DNA of 64,000 bases from Clostridia bacterium (GTDB lineage Bacteria > Bacillota > Clostridia > Monoglobales > Monoglobaceae). The stretch spans positions 1-64,000 of the forward strand of contig JAGAUW010000018.1 of assembly GCA_017620615.1 (NCBI GenBank). Reading direction: 5' to 3'. The position numbers and the translations under genes are program-made. The stretch's first letter is position 1, and each line of letters opens with the position of its first letter. Below are positions 16,788-26,352 of this stretch, one piece after another. The notes beneath the pieces were generated by a model. That model was not told where the DNA came from. It did no database searches and was given only the letters and a program-made list of their open reading frames with translations.

Positions 16788-16833
16788 TTGTGTCTTGAGA
16801 ATAAATAAAGACACAAGATGGTGTAATGTTACA
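16788..16833. repeat. Two inverted repeats between the BMC terminator and the mraZ promoter
   Basis: TTGTGTCTT (16788-16796) and AAGACACAA (16808-16816) form a perfect 9-bp inverted repeat with an 11-base spacer. Six bases later TGTAA-TG-TTACA (16822-16833) is a second perfect inverted repeat with a 2-base centre. No T run follows, so they read as protein-binding sites or an RNA hairpin rather than a terminator. The binding factor is unknown. Confidence 0.5.
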
Positions 16834-16872
16834 AATAAATTACAATTTTTTTAAATTTTTTTAAAAAAAGTA

Positions 16873-16901
16873 TTGCAAAAGTCCAGAAAGTGTAGTATTA
16901 T
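16873..16901 (+). promoter_or_regulatory. Promoter of the mraZ/dcw cluster
   Basis: TTGCAA at 16873-16878, 17-base spacer, TATTAT at 16896-16901. The predicted start of transcription falls in the first of the MraZ-type repeats just downstream. Confidence 0.78.
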
Positions 16902-16906
16902 ATAGG

Positions 16907-16943
16907 AAAGTGGTATGAAGTGGAGCGAAATTCCATAAAGTGG
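16907..16943 (+). promoter_or_regulatory. MraZ operator: three phased AAGTGG repeats
   Basis: The hexamer AAGTGG recurs at 16908-16913, 16918-16923 and 16938-16943, that is with periods of 10 and 20 bases, one or two helical turns. MraZ rings are known to bind short TGG-containing direct repeats with this period upstream of their own gene. The repeats cover the start of transcription, fitting autorepression. Confidence 0.78.
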
Positions 16944-16977
16944 AATAAAAACAGAACTTTCCAAGGAGCGCAAGGCT

Positions 16978-17403
16978 ATGCTTATCGGTGAATATTTTCA
17001 TAACCTTGATACCAAGGGCAGAGTAAGCATTCCATCTAAATTCAGAGATGATTTGGGTGGAACTTTTGTGCTGTCTAAAGGTGTAAATGACTGTTTGTGT
17101 GCATACTCCAAGGAAGAATGGGAAAGTTTCAAGGAAGAACTTCTCCAGCTTCGTGGTGCAGATGCACGTATGCTTCGCAGATTTTTCTTTTCAGGTGCCA
17201 CTGAATGTGAAATTGATACTCAGGGCAGAGTTGTTATCCCGCCTCTTTATCGCGAATATGCAGGTCTTGGACGCGAGGTTGTTATCGTGGGCGTTTCAAA
17301 TTGTATGGAAATCTGGGACAAGGCGGCTTGGAACAAGTATATGAACAATCCGGCCCTTGAATCTGCTGAAATCGAAAATGCGATGGAGCGTCTTGGATTA
17401 TGA
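16978..17403 (+). CDS. mraZ: Transcriptional regulator MraZ
   Basis: A 141-residue member of the AbrB-like MraZ family, made of two SpoVT-AbrB halves: GEYFHNLDTKGRVSIPSKFR at the N-terminus and EIDTQGRVVIPPLYREYAG near residue 78. Each half has the D-x-x-GR-x-x-IP signature. It regulates its own division and wall cluster; three phased binding repeats lie in front of it. The ATG has AAGGAGCG 8 bases upstream. Its TGA overlaps the rsmH start. Confidence 0.96.
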   Translation: MLIGEYFHNLDTKGRVSIPSKFRDDLGGTFVLSKGVNDCLCAYSKEEWESFKEELLQLRGADARMLRRFFFSGATECEIDTQGRVVIPPLYREYAGLGREVVIVGVSNCMEIWDKAAWNKYMNNPALESAEIENAMERLGL

Positions 17404-18341
17404 TGAGCGAATTCAAACATATTTCGGTGTTGCTCAATGAAAGCGTTGATATGCTTGGTGTTAAGCCCTCAGGAGTTTATGTTGATGGAACACTTGGCGG
17501 CGGCGGTCATGCAGAGTTGGTTTGTTCAAAGCTTTCAGGCGATGCGACCTTCATCGGCGTTGATCGGGATATGACAGCCATAAAGGCGGCAAGCAAGAGG
17601 CTTGAAAAATATAAGAATATAACAAAAATTGTTCACAGCAATTTTGCTGATATAAAAAATGTTCTCTCAGAACTTGGAATAAATGGCATCGACGGTGCAA
17701 TCTTGGACCTTGGGGTTTCATCGCCGCAACTGGACACTGCTGAAAGAGGCTTTAGCTACAATATGGATGCACGACTTGATATGCGGATGAACCAAGAAGA
17801 CAAGCTCAGCGCCTATGAGGTGGTTAACGAGTATAGCGAAAGCGAGCTTTCTAAAATCATATTTGATTATGGAGAAGAACGTTTTGCAAGACAGATAGCA
17901 AGAGCCATTTGTGAAAAGCGAAAAGAAAAAGATATAGGGACAACATTGGAGCTTTGCGAAATAATAAAAAATGCTTATCCCGTGAAAATGAGATTTCAGG
18001 ACAAGCATCCGGCAAAAAGGACTTTTCAGGCAATAAGAATTGAGGTCAACAACGAGCTTGGGATACTCAGGCAGGCAATATGCGATTTTGTTGATGTACT
18101 AAATCCCGGAGGGGTTTTGTCGGTTATAACCTTTCATTCCCTTGAGGACAGAATTGTAAAGCAGACCTTTTCGGACTTGGCATCAGGGTGTGAGTGCCCA
18201 AAGGATTTTCCCATTTGCGTTTGCGGAAAAAAACCTAAAGTAAAATTAGTAAATAAAAAGCCGATAGTTTCAGGAACTGCAGAGCTTCAGGAAAATATGC
18301 GAGCACACAGTGCGAAGCTTCGGGCTGTTAAAAAAATATAA
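17400..18341 (+). CDS. rsmH: 16S rRNA m4C1402 methyltransferase RsmH (MraW)
   Basis: A 313-residue SAM-dependent methyltransferase that N4-methylates C1402 in the ribosomal P site. It starts at the conserved HISVLLNESVDML, with the SAM loop VDGTLGGGGHAEL near residue 29, DLGVSSPQLD near 103 and the closing ITFHSLEDRIVKQTF near 242. Length and order are typical. Its ATG overlaps the mraZ stop by four bases (ATGA), indicating coupled translation; a second ATG follows directly. Confidence 0.96.
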   Translation: MMSEFKHISVLLNESVDMLGVKPSGVYVDGTLGGGGHAELVCSKLSGDATFIGVDRDMTAIKAASKRLEKYKNITKIVHSNFADIKNVLSELGINGIDGAILDLGVSSPQLDTAERGFSYNMDARLDMRMNQEDKLSAYEVVNEYSESELSKIIFDYGEERFARQIARAICEKRKEKDIGTTLELCEIIKNAYPVKMRFQDKHPAKRTFQAIRIEVNNELGILRQAICDFVDVLNPGGVLSVITFHSLEDRIVKQTFSDLASGCECPKDFPICVCGKKPKVKLVNKKPIVSGTAELQENMRAHSAKLRAVKKI

Positions 18342-18360
18342 AATTTGAGGTGGAGCAAAA

Positions 18361-18861
18361 ATGTCTAATTTGTATAGCTACAATACAAGCAGTGCATATA
18401 AGCTTGATTATACTTATGATGCTATGAGACATAATGAGAGCAAAAGACTTCACGAAGAAAGCAAAAAATCGGAAAACAAAAAGCATAGTTTTTTAAATAT
18501 TACAAATTTCATCAGGGTGGCACTTTGTTTTGCCATAGCCTTTGTTATAGTAAATGGCTATGTAAAAATCAATGAGGCTTATAGCTCGGTTGCAAAGCTT
18601 GAAAAACAGTATAACGAAATAGTTGCAACAAATCAGGATCTTCAGGTGAAGATTGACAAGGCGGTTGACCTTGAACAGCTTTTGACCATTGCAAATGAAA
18701 AGTTTGGAATGATAAGTCCTGAAAGATACCAGATGTTTTATGTGGATTTAAGCCAAAACGATTTTGCTCAGGTTTGCAGCGATGAAAATAACAGAGAAAC
18801 AGAAGTGGCAATGAGCGGTGTTACGGGAACGATAACCGGAGCAATGAACATATTTAAATAA
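18361..18861 (+). CDS. ftsL: FtsL-like septum-formation membrane protein
   Basis: A 166-residue single-pass membrane protein in the FtsL position between rsmH and the class B penicillin-binding protein. Residues 1-45 are cytoplasmic and charged, residues 48-67 (FIRVALCFAIAFVIVNGYVK) are the membrane helix, and 70-110 form a short leucine-zipper-like coiled coil (VAKLEKQYNEIVATNQDLQ). FtsL pairs with FtsB/DivIC and FtsQ/DivIB at the septum. Sequence conservation is low in this family; the call rests on topology and position. The tail after residue 120 has no recognised domain. Confidence 0.75.
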   Translation: MSNLYSYNTSSAYKLDYTYDAMRHNESKRLHEESKKSENKKHSFLNITNFIRVALCFAIAFVIVNGYVKINEAYSSVAKLEKQYNEIVATNQDLQVKIDKAVDLEQLLTIANEKFGMISPERYQMFYVDLSQNDFAQVCSDENNRETEVAMSGVTGTITGAMNIFK

Positions 18862-18956
18862 AAGATAAGTTCGTTTTGGTATATTTAAATTGCCTTGGTA
18901 AATATAATTTATAGTGGCATATTCTAAACCGATTTATTCGTTTGGAGGTAACTGTG

Positions 18957-21185
18957 GTGCAAAACGAACAAAGTACATTTACTCAAAGAAAGAAGATAGG
19001 ATGGCTGCTCGCAGGGGCAGTCTTCCTTTTCTGCGCTTTAATGGTAAGAGTGGCGTGGCTGCAGATTGTCAGAGGGGAAGAACTTTCGTCAGCAGCGCGC
19101 GAGCAGCAAACAAGTGACAATATCATAACTCCTGAGCGAGGACTTATCTATGACCGCAATATGAAAATTTTGGCAAATAACTTAAGCGTTGAGACCATAA
19201 GCATAACCCCAAAAAATGTCAGGGGTAACAAAAAGCAAAGCGTAGAAGAGATAGCACGAAATATGGCTGAAATTCTTGAGCTTGATTATGACACGGTTCT
19301 CGAAAAAATAAACAAGCAATCAAGCTTTGAGTATATAAAGAAAAAAGTTGAGAAGGACCAGGCTGATGCCCTCAGAGAGTATATAAACAAATATAGTATT
19401 GATGGAATAAAGTTTGCTGAGGATACGAAAAGGTATTATCCTTACGGAAACTTTGCATCTCAGGTCATTGGCTTTGCAGGAAATGACAACAACGGCCTTG
19501 AGGGAATTGAAATGGTCTATGACGAGCAGCTCAAAGGTGTTCCCGGCAGAATTGTATCGGCAAATATGACTGCCGGACTTGAAATCCCTGATAATTATGA
19601 AAGCTATTACGAGGCACAAAATGGTCAGAGCGTGGTGCTGACTATTGATGAAACAATACAGCATTTTGCTGAAAAGCATCTTGAACATGCGAGAATTGAA
19701 AATCAGCTTCAGGAAGGCGCTGCGGCTATTGTTATGAGCGTGAAGACAGGCGAAATACTGGCAATGGCAACAAAGCCTGACTATGACCTTAATCAGCCAT
19801 TTGAAATCAATGCGGCGGTGGAGGAGAAATATCCTGATATAAAAAAAGAACTTGAGACTATGGACGGTAGCGAATATAACGCGAAACTCACTGAGGTTAC
19901 ACAATTTTTGAGAAGAAACAAGGCTGTGGTTGACTCATACGAGCCAGGTTCGACTTTCAAAATTGCTGTGGCGTCAATGGCCCTTGAAGAAGGTGTGGTA
20001 TCCCTTGATGACCATTTCTATTGCGGTGGTTCCATAAAGGTGGCAGACAGAACAATAAACTGTGCGAATCGAAACGGTCACGGCTCACAGACCTTTGTCC
20101 AGGCAGTGCAGAACTCCTGCAACCCTGCATTTATTGAAATCGGCGCAAGGGTGGGCCGCGAAAAGTTTGTGAAATACCTGGAGGGATTTGGCTTTCGTGA
20201 AAAGACCGGCATTGAGCTTCCGGGTGAGACCAGTGGCATTTTTCACGAATTTTCAAATTTCAAAGAAATCGACCTTGCGACATCATCTTTCGGGCAGAGT
20301 TTTAACATAACACCTCTCCAGATGATTACACTTGCATCAGCAGTTGCCAATGGCGGAAACCTTATGAAACCCCATCTTGTGAAACAGCTTGTTGATGAAA
20401 ATCAGAATGTAATAAAAGAATTTGAACCTGAGACGGTACGCCGCATTATTTCGGAAAAAACAAGCAAAACTATGTGCGAAATTCTTGAATCGGTTGTGTC
20501 GGTAGGCGGCGGTAAAAATGCTTATCTTGCAGGATATCGAATTGCAGGAAAGACCGGAACATCAGAAAAACAGCCTCGTGGAAATGGCAAATACGTAGCA
20601 TCTTTCATAGGCTTTGCACCTGCTGATGACCCTGAAATTGCGTGTCTGGTAATTCTTGACCAGCCTCCTGTTGGCTCTACTTATTACGGTGGTCTTATAG
20701 CGGCACCGGTTGTTAAAAATATTCTTGAAGAGAGTCTCCAGTACATAGGAGTTGAGGCGGAATATACTCAGGAAGAATTGGAAATGATTGATATAACGGC
20801 CCCTGACATCACCGGCAAGACCCGAAAAGAGGCGGAGGCTGCCCTTAAAGAGGTTGGAGTGAATATAAGTATAAAGGGTACAGGAGATGTTATTCTTGAC
20901 CAGGTTCCAAAGCCATATTCGAAGCTTGCAAGAGGCTCCAAAGTTGTGGCATATACCGAGGGTGAGGAAAGCAAAAAGACGGTGACAATCCCCGATGTTG
21001 TGGGTTGTTCGGCATCAGAGGCGAATAAAGGCATTACAAATGCAGGGCTTAATGTAAGAGTAAAAGGACTTTCAAACGTTAACGGAATTTCAATTTGCTC
21101 TGAGCAGTCGCCTGCTGCCGGCACGATTGTAGAGCCGGGAACAATTGTTACCTTGGATTTTAGATATATAGAGGTAAGAGACTGA
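18957..21185 (+). CDS. Class B penicillin-binding protein with two PASTA domains (FtsI/SpoVD type)
   Basis: A septal transpeptidase of about 742 residues. After one N-terminal membrane helix (WLLAGAVFLFCALMVRVAWL) come the dimerisation domain (TPERGLIYDRN) and the transpeptidase domain with active-site S332 in STFK, the SCN motif in VQNSCNPAF and the KTGT motif in GKTGTSEKQ. Two PASTA domains end the protein (PDITGKTRKEAEAAL and PDVVGCSASEANKG), as in SpoVD and PBP2x. It cross-links septal or spore-cortex peptidoglycan with FtsW. GTG codons at 18954 and 18957 are both possible starts behind GGAGG; the frame can be extended to a TTG at 18942 that overlaps the ribosome site. It is the only class B PBP in the cluster, so it probably serves cell division. 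Confidence 0.93.
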   Translation: MQNEQSTFTQRKKIGWLLAGAVFLFCALMVRVAWLQIVRGEELSSAAREQQTSDNIITPERGLIYDRNMKILANNLSVETISITPKNVRGNKKQSVEEIARNMAEILELDYDTVLEKINKQSSFEYIKKKVEKDQADALREYINKYSIDGIKFAEDTKRYYPYGNFASQVIGFAGNDNNGLEGIEMVYDEQLKGVPGRIVSANMTAGLEIPDNYESYYEAQNGQSVVLTIDETIQHFAEKHLEHARIENQLQEGAAAIVMSVKTGEILAMATKPDYDLNQPFEINAAVEEKYPDIKKELETMDGSEYNAKLTEVTQFLRRNKAVVDSYEPGSTFKIAVASMALEEGVVSLDDHFYCGGSIKVADRTINCANRNGHGSQTFVQAVQNSCNPAFIEIGARVGREKFVKYLEGFGFREKTGIELPGETSGIFHEFSNFKEIDLATSSFGQSFNITPLQMITLASAVANGGNLMKPHLVKQLVDENQNVIKEFEPETVRRIISEKTSKTMCEILESVVSVGGGKNAYLAGYRIAGKTGTSEKQPRGNGKYVASFIGFAPADDPEIACLVILDQPPVGSTYYGGLIAAPVVKNILEESLQYIGVEAEYTQEELEMIDITAPDITGKTRKEAEAALKEVGVNISIKGTGDVILDQVPKPYSKLARGSKVVAYTEGEESKKTVTIPDVVGCSASEANKGITNAGLNVRVKGLSNVNGISICSEQSPAAGTIVEPGTIVTLDFRYIEVRD

Positions 21186-21223
21186 TTTTTTAAAATATGG
21201 TTTTGAGAAATGGAGGATCGGCT

Positions 21224-22672
21224 ATGTTATTATCTCAGTTGCTCACTGATGTGGAAATAATAAATGCATGGGGAAACATCGATGTGAAAATTTCCGGAGT
21301 TGCTTTTAACTCTCAGGAGGTAAAACCTGGCGATGTGTTTGTATGCATAAAGGGATTTAAAACCGACGGCCACGATTATGCAGCGGATGCGCTTGAGAAA
21401 GGCGCGGTTGCGATAGTAGCAGAAAAGCCGTTGCCTGATACTGCAGCTACCACTGTTGTGGTTAAGGACACACGATATGCACTTTCGTGTATTGCAGCAG
21501 CTTTTTATGATCATCCCTACAGAAAGTTTCGTCTTATAGGAATAACGGGGACTAATGGAAAGACCACAACTACTTATCTTGTGAAATCAATTCTTGAAAG
21601 CTGTGGCGAGACTGTTGGGCTTATTGGTACAAATCAGAATATGATAGGCAACAAAACAATTCCCTCTCACCATACAACACCTGATGCATTGGAACTGATG
21701 CGTCTTTTTGACCAGATGGCGAATGAGGGTGTGGATACGGTTGTTATGGAGGTTTCGTCACACTCGCTTGCTCTTGACAGAGTGGCTTGCTGTGAGTTTG
21801 ACATTGGTGCATTCACTAATGTGACTCAGGACCATCTTGATTTCCACATTACTATGGAAAACTATACAAATGCAAAGGCGCAGCTTTTTAAAAAATGTCG
21901 CAAGGGTGTTTTCAATATTGACGATGGCGCTTTTGAAGCGTTGAGTAAAAATGCTACTTGTGATGTTTTAACATACAGTACAAGAAACGACTGTGATTTA
22001 AAGGCGGAGGATATTGAATACCGTGCAACAGGTGTGGAGTTTGACCTTGTTTGTGGAAAGGCACGTGAAAGGGTTACACTATCTATACCGGGTGGATTTT
22101 CGGTGTATAATGCATTGACTGCTGCCGGATGTTGTCTTGCAGCTGGTCTGTCCCTTGCGGATATTTCAAATGGATTGAGGTCAGCGAAAGGGGTAAAGGG
22201 TAGAATTGAGGTTGTGGAAACCAATACAGATTATACAGTGATAATTGACTATGCTCATACCCCTGACGGACTTTATAATATTCTAAGTGCTATACGCGGT
22301 TTTGCAAAAGGCAGAATTGTTACCCTCTTTGGATGCGGCGGTGACCGTGACAAGACAAAGAGACCTCAGATGGGAAAAATTGCCGGTGAAATGTCGGATT
22401 TCTGCATAGTGACAAGTGACAATCCAAGGAGTGAAGAGCCAAAGGCGATAATCGAGGATATACTTGTGGGACTTAAGGAAACTGATTGTCGGTATGCCGT
22501 TGTTGAAAACCGATTCGAGGCTATTGAATTTGCTATTGACAATGCAAAGCCTGATGATATAATTCTCCTTGCGGGCAAAGGCCATGAGCCTTATCAGATA
22601 CTCAAGGACAGAACTATTGTGTTTGACGAAAGAGAGATAGTTTTAAAGCTTATTGATTCATCTGAGGCTTAA
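21224..22672 (+). CDS. murE: UDP-MurNAc-tripeptide ligase MurE, meso-diaminopimelate type
   Basis: A 482-residue Mur ligase that adds the third amino acid of the peptidoglycan stem. ATP binding is at GITGTNGKTTTTYL near residue 107, and the carbamylated lysine region and HTTPDALEL follow. The DNPR motif in TSDNPRSEEP near residue 405 is the specificity element for meso-diaminopimelate, so the wall is the DAP type. ATG 21224 is chosen because GGAGG lies within the extra nine codons that an ATG at 21197 would add. Confidence 0.95.
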   Translation: MLLSQLLTDVEIINAWGNIDVKISGVAFNSQEVKPGDVFVCIKGFKTDGHDYAADALEKGAVAIVAEKPLPDTAATTVVVKDTRYALSCIAAAFYDHPYRKFRLIGITGTNGKTTTTYLVKSILESCGETVGLIGTNQNMIGNKTIPSHHTTPDALELMRLFDQMANEGVDTVVMEVSSHSLALDRVACCEFDIGAFTNVTQDHLDFHITMENYTNAKAQLFKKCRKGVFNIDDGAFEALSKNATCDVLTYSTRNDCDLKAEDIEYRATGVEFDLVCGKARERVTLSIPGGFSVYNALTAAGCCLAAGLSLADISNGLRSAKGVKGRIEVVETNTDYTVIIDYAHTPDGLYNILSAIRGFAKGRIVTLFGCGGDRDKTKRPQMGKIAGEMSDFCIVTSDNPRSEEPKAIIEDILVGLKETDCRYAVVENRFEAIEFAIDNAKPDDIILLAGKGHEPYQILKDRTIVFDEREIVLKLIDSSEA

Positions 22673-22686
22673 GGAGAGTGATTGAT

Positions 22687-24093
22687 GTGGAAAATATCCT
22701 GACAATAAAGCAGCTTGAAATGGCATGCGGAGGAAGAGCAGAAAACTGCGATAGCGAAAAAGTTGTAGCAGATATTGTTACTGACAGCAGAAAAATCACG
22801 TTTGGCTCTGTCTTTGTCGCGCTCCGTGGAGAAAAATTTGACGGACATAATTTTGCAAGTCAAGCCATTGAAAAGGGTGCGGTTTGCTCTATTGTTGATG
22901 AAAGCTTCGAAAACAAGGAAAATATTCCGGCGATAATTGTAAAAGACACATACAAGGCCCTTCGGGACGCGGCAAAATATTATCGTGACAGGTTTTTGAT
23001 TCCGTCAGTTGCTATAACAGGAAGTGTGGGAAAAACCAGCACCAAGGACATGGTTTATTGTGTGCTGAGTAACAAGTACAAAGTGCTTAAAACAGAGGGG
23101 AATTTCAATAACGAAATAGGACTTCCCCTCACAGCATTTAGACTTTCATCCGATGATGAACTTGCCATTTTTGAAATGGGAATGAGTTCTTTTGGTGAAA
23201 TCTCGCGACTTACAGATATTGCATCCCCTGAAACTTCCATAATAACGAATATAGGTTTTTCACATATAGAGCATTTAGGCTCAAGAGAAAATATCCTGAA
23301 AGCAAAGCTTGAAGTGCTTGAGGGAATGTCAGAAACAGACGGAACTGTTATACTGAACGGCGATGACCAGTATTTGAACAGTGTGGTGGGAACATTGCCC
23401 TTTGAAACACTGACATATGGAATAGAAAACAAAACTTGCGACATCGTTGCTGAAAATATCAAAAAGTTTTCAGACAGTATATCTTTTGAGGTTCAGCTCG
23501 ACGGAACAGTGTATAATATACGGATAAACGCCCCTGGCGTTCATCATGTTTACAATGCATTGGCGGCTACCTTAGCTGGAATGAAGTACAATATGTCAAT
23601 GGAACAGATCATTGAGGGAATAGGGAAATTTGCGCCACAAGGCATGAGACAAAATATTGAAACCCTAAACAATTATAGAATAATAAGGGATTGCTACAAC
23701 GCAAGTCCTACATCTATGAAATCAGGACTTGAAGTTTTGGCGGTAACTATGCCGAAAGATATGGAAAGTCCTTACAGAAGGGTTGCTGTTCTTGGTGATA
23801 TGCTGGAGCTTGGTGAATTTGCCCGTGATGCCCATATATCGGTGGGAGAATTGACCTGCGACTATGATTTGGGATGCCTTGTTGCCATTGGTAAAAATGC
23901 GGAATTTGTGGCAAAAGGAGCTATTGAAAAAGGCTTCAATTCATCTGAGATATATGTTTTTTATGATAACAATGCCGCAAAGGCTCATATTATGGAAATA
24001 TTAAAGCCCAACGATGTTATTCTTTTCAAAGGGTCACGGGGTATGCGGCTTGAAGAGATTGCAGATTTTATTTCGGAGCAGGATGCTCTTTAA
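22687..24093 (+). CDS. murF: UDP-MurNAc-tripeptide-D-Ala-D-Ala ligase MurF
   Basis: A Mur ligase of about 468 residues that attaches the D-Ala-D-Ala dipeptide. ATP loop AITGSVGKTSTKD near residue 110, then EGNFNNEIGLPLT and the substrate loop RDCYNASPTSMKSGLE near 338, all MurF marks. AAGGAG lies 10 bases before GTG 22687; an upstream GTG at 22678 is only one base from that site and is unlikely. The gene starts 14 bases after murE. Confidence 0.95.
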   Translation: MENILTIKQLEMACGGRAENCDSEKVVADIVTDSRKITFGSVFVALRGEKFDGHNFASQAIEKGAVCSIVDESFENKENIPAIIVKDTYKALRDAAKYYRDRFLIPSVAITGSVGKTSTKDMVYCVLSNKYKVLKTEGNFNNEIGLPLTAFRLSSDDELAIFEMGMSSFGEISRLTDIASPETSIITNIGFSHIEHLGSRENILKAKLEVLEGMSETDGTVILNGDDQYLNSVVGTLPFETLTYGIENKTCDIVAENIKKFSDSISFEVQLDGTVYNIRINAPGVHHVYNALAATLAGMKYNMSMEQIIEGIGKFAPQGMRQNIETLNNYRIIRDCYNASPTSMKSGLEVLAVTMPKDMESPYRRVAVLGDMLELGEFARDAHISVGELTCDYDLGCLVAIGKNAEFVAKGAIEKGFNSSEIYVFYDNNAAKAHIMEILKPNDVILFKGSRGMRLEEIADFISEQDAL

Positions 24094-24128
24094 CAACCAC
24101 AGAAAACAGTATTAGTGAGGTTTTTAAA

Positions 24129-25115
24129 ATGATTAAAGCTATTACAGTTGCATTGATTTCGTTTATGTTTGCGGCAGTTCTTGGAATTTTCCTGATACCG
24201 CTTTTGCACAGACTCAAATTTGGACAGGAAATAAGAGAAGAAGGTCCAAAGTGGCACCAGAGAAAATCAGGAACGCCAACAATGGGTGGTATTATATTCA
24301 TAGCCGCATCTGTTATTTCGTCCGCCATAGGAGTATTTATTTTTGGCATAAATCGCGATGTAGCAGATGTAAAGGCACTTATCAGCCTTTTGGGAATATC
24401 CTTGGGCTTTGGAATTGTGGGGTTTTTGGATGACTACATAAAAGTGATTCTCAAACGAAATCTTGGACTTCGTGCAGGGCAGAAATTTTCACTGCAGTTT
24501 CTTGTGGCACTGATTTCGGCTGTATGGATGGTTGCAGGGGGCGTGGTAAATACCGAAATTGCTATTCCATTTTCGGGTTTCAGTGTAGACGTTGGACATA
24601 TAGTTTATATCCCGTTTGTTATTCTGGTTATGCTTGCGGCTGTCAACAGCGTAAACCTCACGGACGGACTTGATGGCCTTGCTACTTGCATAACTTTGGT
24701 CATATGTGTTTTCTATTGCATTGTATCGACTGTTTCACAGAACAGCCCATTGGCACTCTTCAGCGCAATTCTCATAGGCGGTCTTTTGGGATTTTTGATT
24801 TACAACAAATTTCCGGCAAAAGTGTTTATGGGCGATACCGGCTCGCTTTTCTTGGGCGGCGCAGTCTCGGCAATGGCAATTTCTATGAAAAATCCTTTAC
24901 TTTTGCTTATTGTGGGTCTTGTCTATGTGATAGAAGCACTGTCGGTTATTATTCAGGTGACTTGGTTCAAGAAAACAGGAAAACGAATATTTAAAATGAG
25001 CCCTATCCATCATCATTTTGAAATGTGTGGATGGAGCGAGGTTAAAATAGTTATAGTATTTTCGGCTGTTACGGCAGCTCTTTGCATTTTGGGATTGGCT
25101 GCGACGGGAATTTAA
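24129..25115 (+). CDS. mraY: Phospho-MurNAc-pentapeptide translocase MraY
   Basis: A 328-residue integral membrane enzyme that transfers phospho-MurNAc-pentapeptide to undecaprenyl phosphate, giving lipid I. Catalytic motifs are seen: GFLDDYIKV near residue 98, NLTDGLDGLA near 178, MGDTGSLFLGG near 236, and the HHH motif PIHHHFEM near 294. About ten membrane helices. In most Clostridia murD follows; here ftsW comes next. Confidence 0.96.
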   Translation: MIKAITVALISFMFAAVLGIFLIPLLHRLKFGQEIREEGPKWHQRKSGTPTMGGIIFIAASVISSAIGVFIFGINRDVADVKALISLLGISLGFGIVGFLDDYIKVILKRNLGLRAGQKFSLQFLVALISAVWMVAGGVVNTEIAIPFSGFSVDVGHIVYIPFVILVMLAAVNSVNLTDGLDGLATCITLVICVFYCIVSTVSQNSPLALFSAILIGGLLGFLIYNKFPAKVFMGDTGSLFLGGAVSAMAISMKNPLLLLIVGLVYVIEALSVIIQVTWFKKTGKRIFKMSPIHHHFEMCGWSEVKIVIVFSAVTAALCILGLAATGI

Positions 25116-25148
25116 AAACAGAAAAATTTGCGGAAAGGATGGCTGCAT

Positions 25149-26336
25149 ATGAAGCGGGTACAAAGAAGAAAAAGTGTGCGAAAGACAAATAGCTCTGCTA
25201 AAACTTTAGCTGCGTCAAAGCTTGGCAGCCTGGTGACTGCAACAAAGGGCGTTGATATGCAGTTTTTGGTTGCGGTTTATATTTTGCTTGCGTTCGGGCT
25301 TCTTATGGTGCTCAGTGCCAGCAGCCCTATTGCCTACGCAAGTGAAGCAACCAATCACGACAGCTTTTATTATTTCAAAAAGCAGTTTCTGTGGGCAATC
25401 CTTGGAAGTATAGGTATGTTTGCAGCGGCAAATTATGATTATCAGAAAATGAAAAAGCTTGCCTTCCCGGCTCTTTGCATTAGTGTTCTTTTGCTTCTTT
25501 TGGTGTTGGTGCCGGGGATAGGCAGAAAAATCAACGATGCAAGACGCTGGATTTATATCGGTCCAATAAACTTTCAGCCGTCAGAGGTTGCAAAGATTGC
25601 TATGATTGTATTTTTCTCATACAGTCTTTCAAAAAACCATAAGGAGCTGAAAAATTTCAGTGTGTTTTTGCTGTACATAGCGATAATAGGGGTTGTGGCA
25701 GTGATAATTATGATGGAACCACATTTCAGCTGTACAATGCTGATAGTTGCAACATCGGTAATTCTTATGTTCGTTGCGGGGGCCAAAATCAGGCACTTTT
25801 TGGTGTTGTGTCTGCCGGTTATTCCGGTACTTGGTCTTGTAATAATAAAGTCCCCTTACCGACTCGCCAGAGTACTTTCGTTCCTTGATCCTTTTGAGGA
25901 TATACAAGGTGCAGGTTGGCAGATTGTTCAGTCACTTTATGCCATAGGCTCGGGAGGAATTTTTGGTGCAGGGCTTGGTCAAAGCCGTCAGAAATATCTG
26001 AACATTCCGGAGCCGCAAAATGACTTTATATTTGCTATTCTTGCGGAGGAGTTTGGCCTTTTGGGGGCAATTCTTGTTTCGGTTATGTTCATTTTTCTTA
26101 TAGCAAGAGGAGTAAAAATTGCACTTCGTGCTCCTGACCTTTTCGGAACACTTCTCACAACGGGAATAGTTGCTATGATTGCAATTCAGGCACTTGTGAA
26201 CATTGCGGTTGTTACGTCATCAATACCTGTTACGGGTATGCCGCTGCCGTTTTTCAGCTATGGCGGTACGGCACTTGCTATTACTATGACAGAGATGGGA
26301 ATTGTACTGAATGTGTCAAAACACGCAAAGATTTAA
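25149..26336 (+). CDS. ftsW: Lipid II polymerase FtsW (SEDS family)
   Basis: A 395-residue SEDS protein with about ten membrane helices that polymerises lipid II at the septum together with the class B PBP. Conserved segments include RRWIYIGPINFQPSEVAK near residue 135, the catalytic aspartate region FLDPFEDIQGAGWQIVQSL near 243, the QNDFIFAILAEEFGL stretch near 286, and the last MPLPFFSYGGTA. The N-terminus (about 35 residues, Lys/Arg/Ser-rich) is cytoplasmic. ATG 25149 has GGAAAGGA about 9 bases upstream; the frame is open back to a TTG at 25128, which lies before that site. Confidence 0.94.
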   Translation: MKRVQRRKSVRKTNSSAKTLAASKLGSLVTATKGVDMQFLVAVYILLAFGLLMVLSASSPIAYASEATNHDSFYYFKKQFLWAILGSIGMFAAANYDYQKMKKLAFPALCISVLLLLLVLVPGIGRKINDARRWIYIGPINFQPSEVAKIAMIVFFSYSLSKNHKELKNFSVFLLYIAIIGVVAVIIMMEPHFSCTMLIVATSVILMFVAGAKIRHFLVLCLPVIPVLGLVIIKSPYRLARVLSFLDPFEDIQGAGWQIVQSLYAIGSGGIFGAGLGQSRQKYLNIPEPQNDFIFAILAEEFGLLGAILVSVMFIFLIARGVKIALRAPDLFGTLLTTGIVAMIAIQALVNIAVVTSSIPVTGMPLPFFSYGGTALAITMTEMGIVLNVSKHAKI

Positions 26337-26352
26337 ATTCAGATTGGATATG

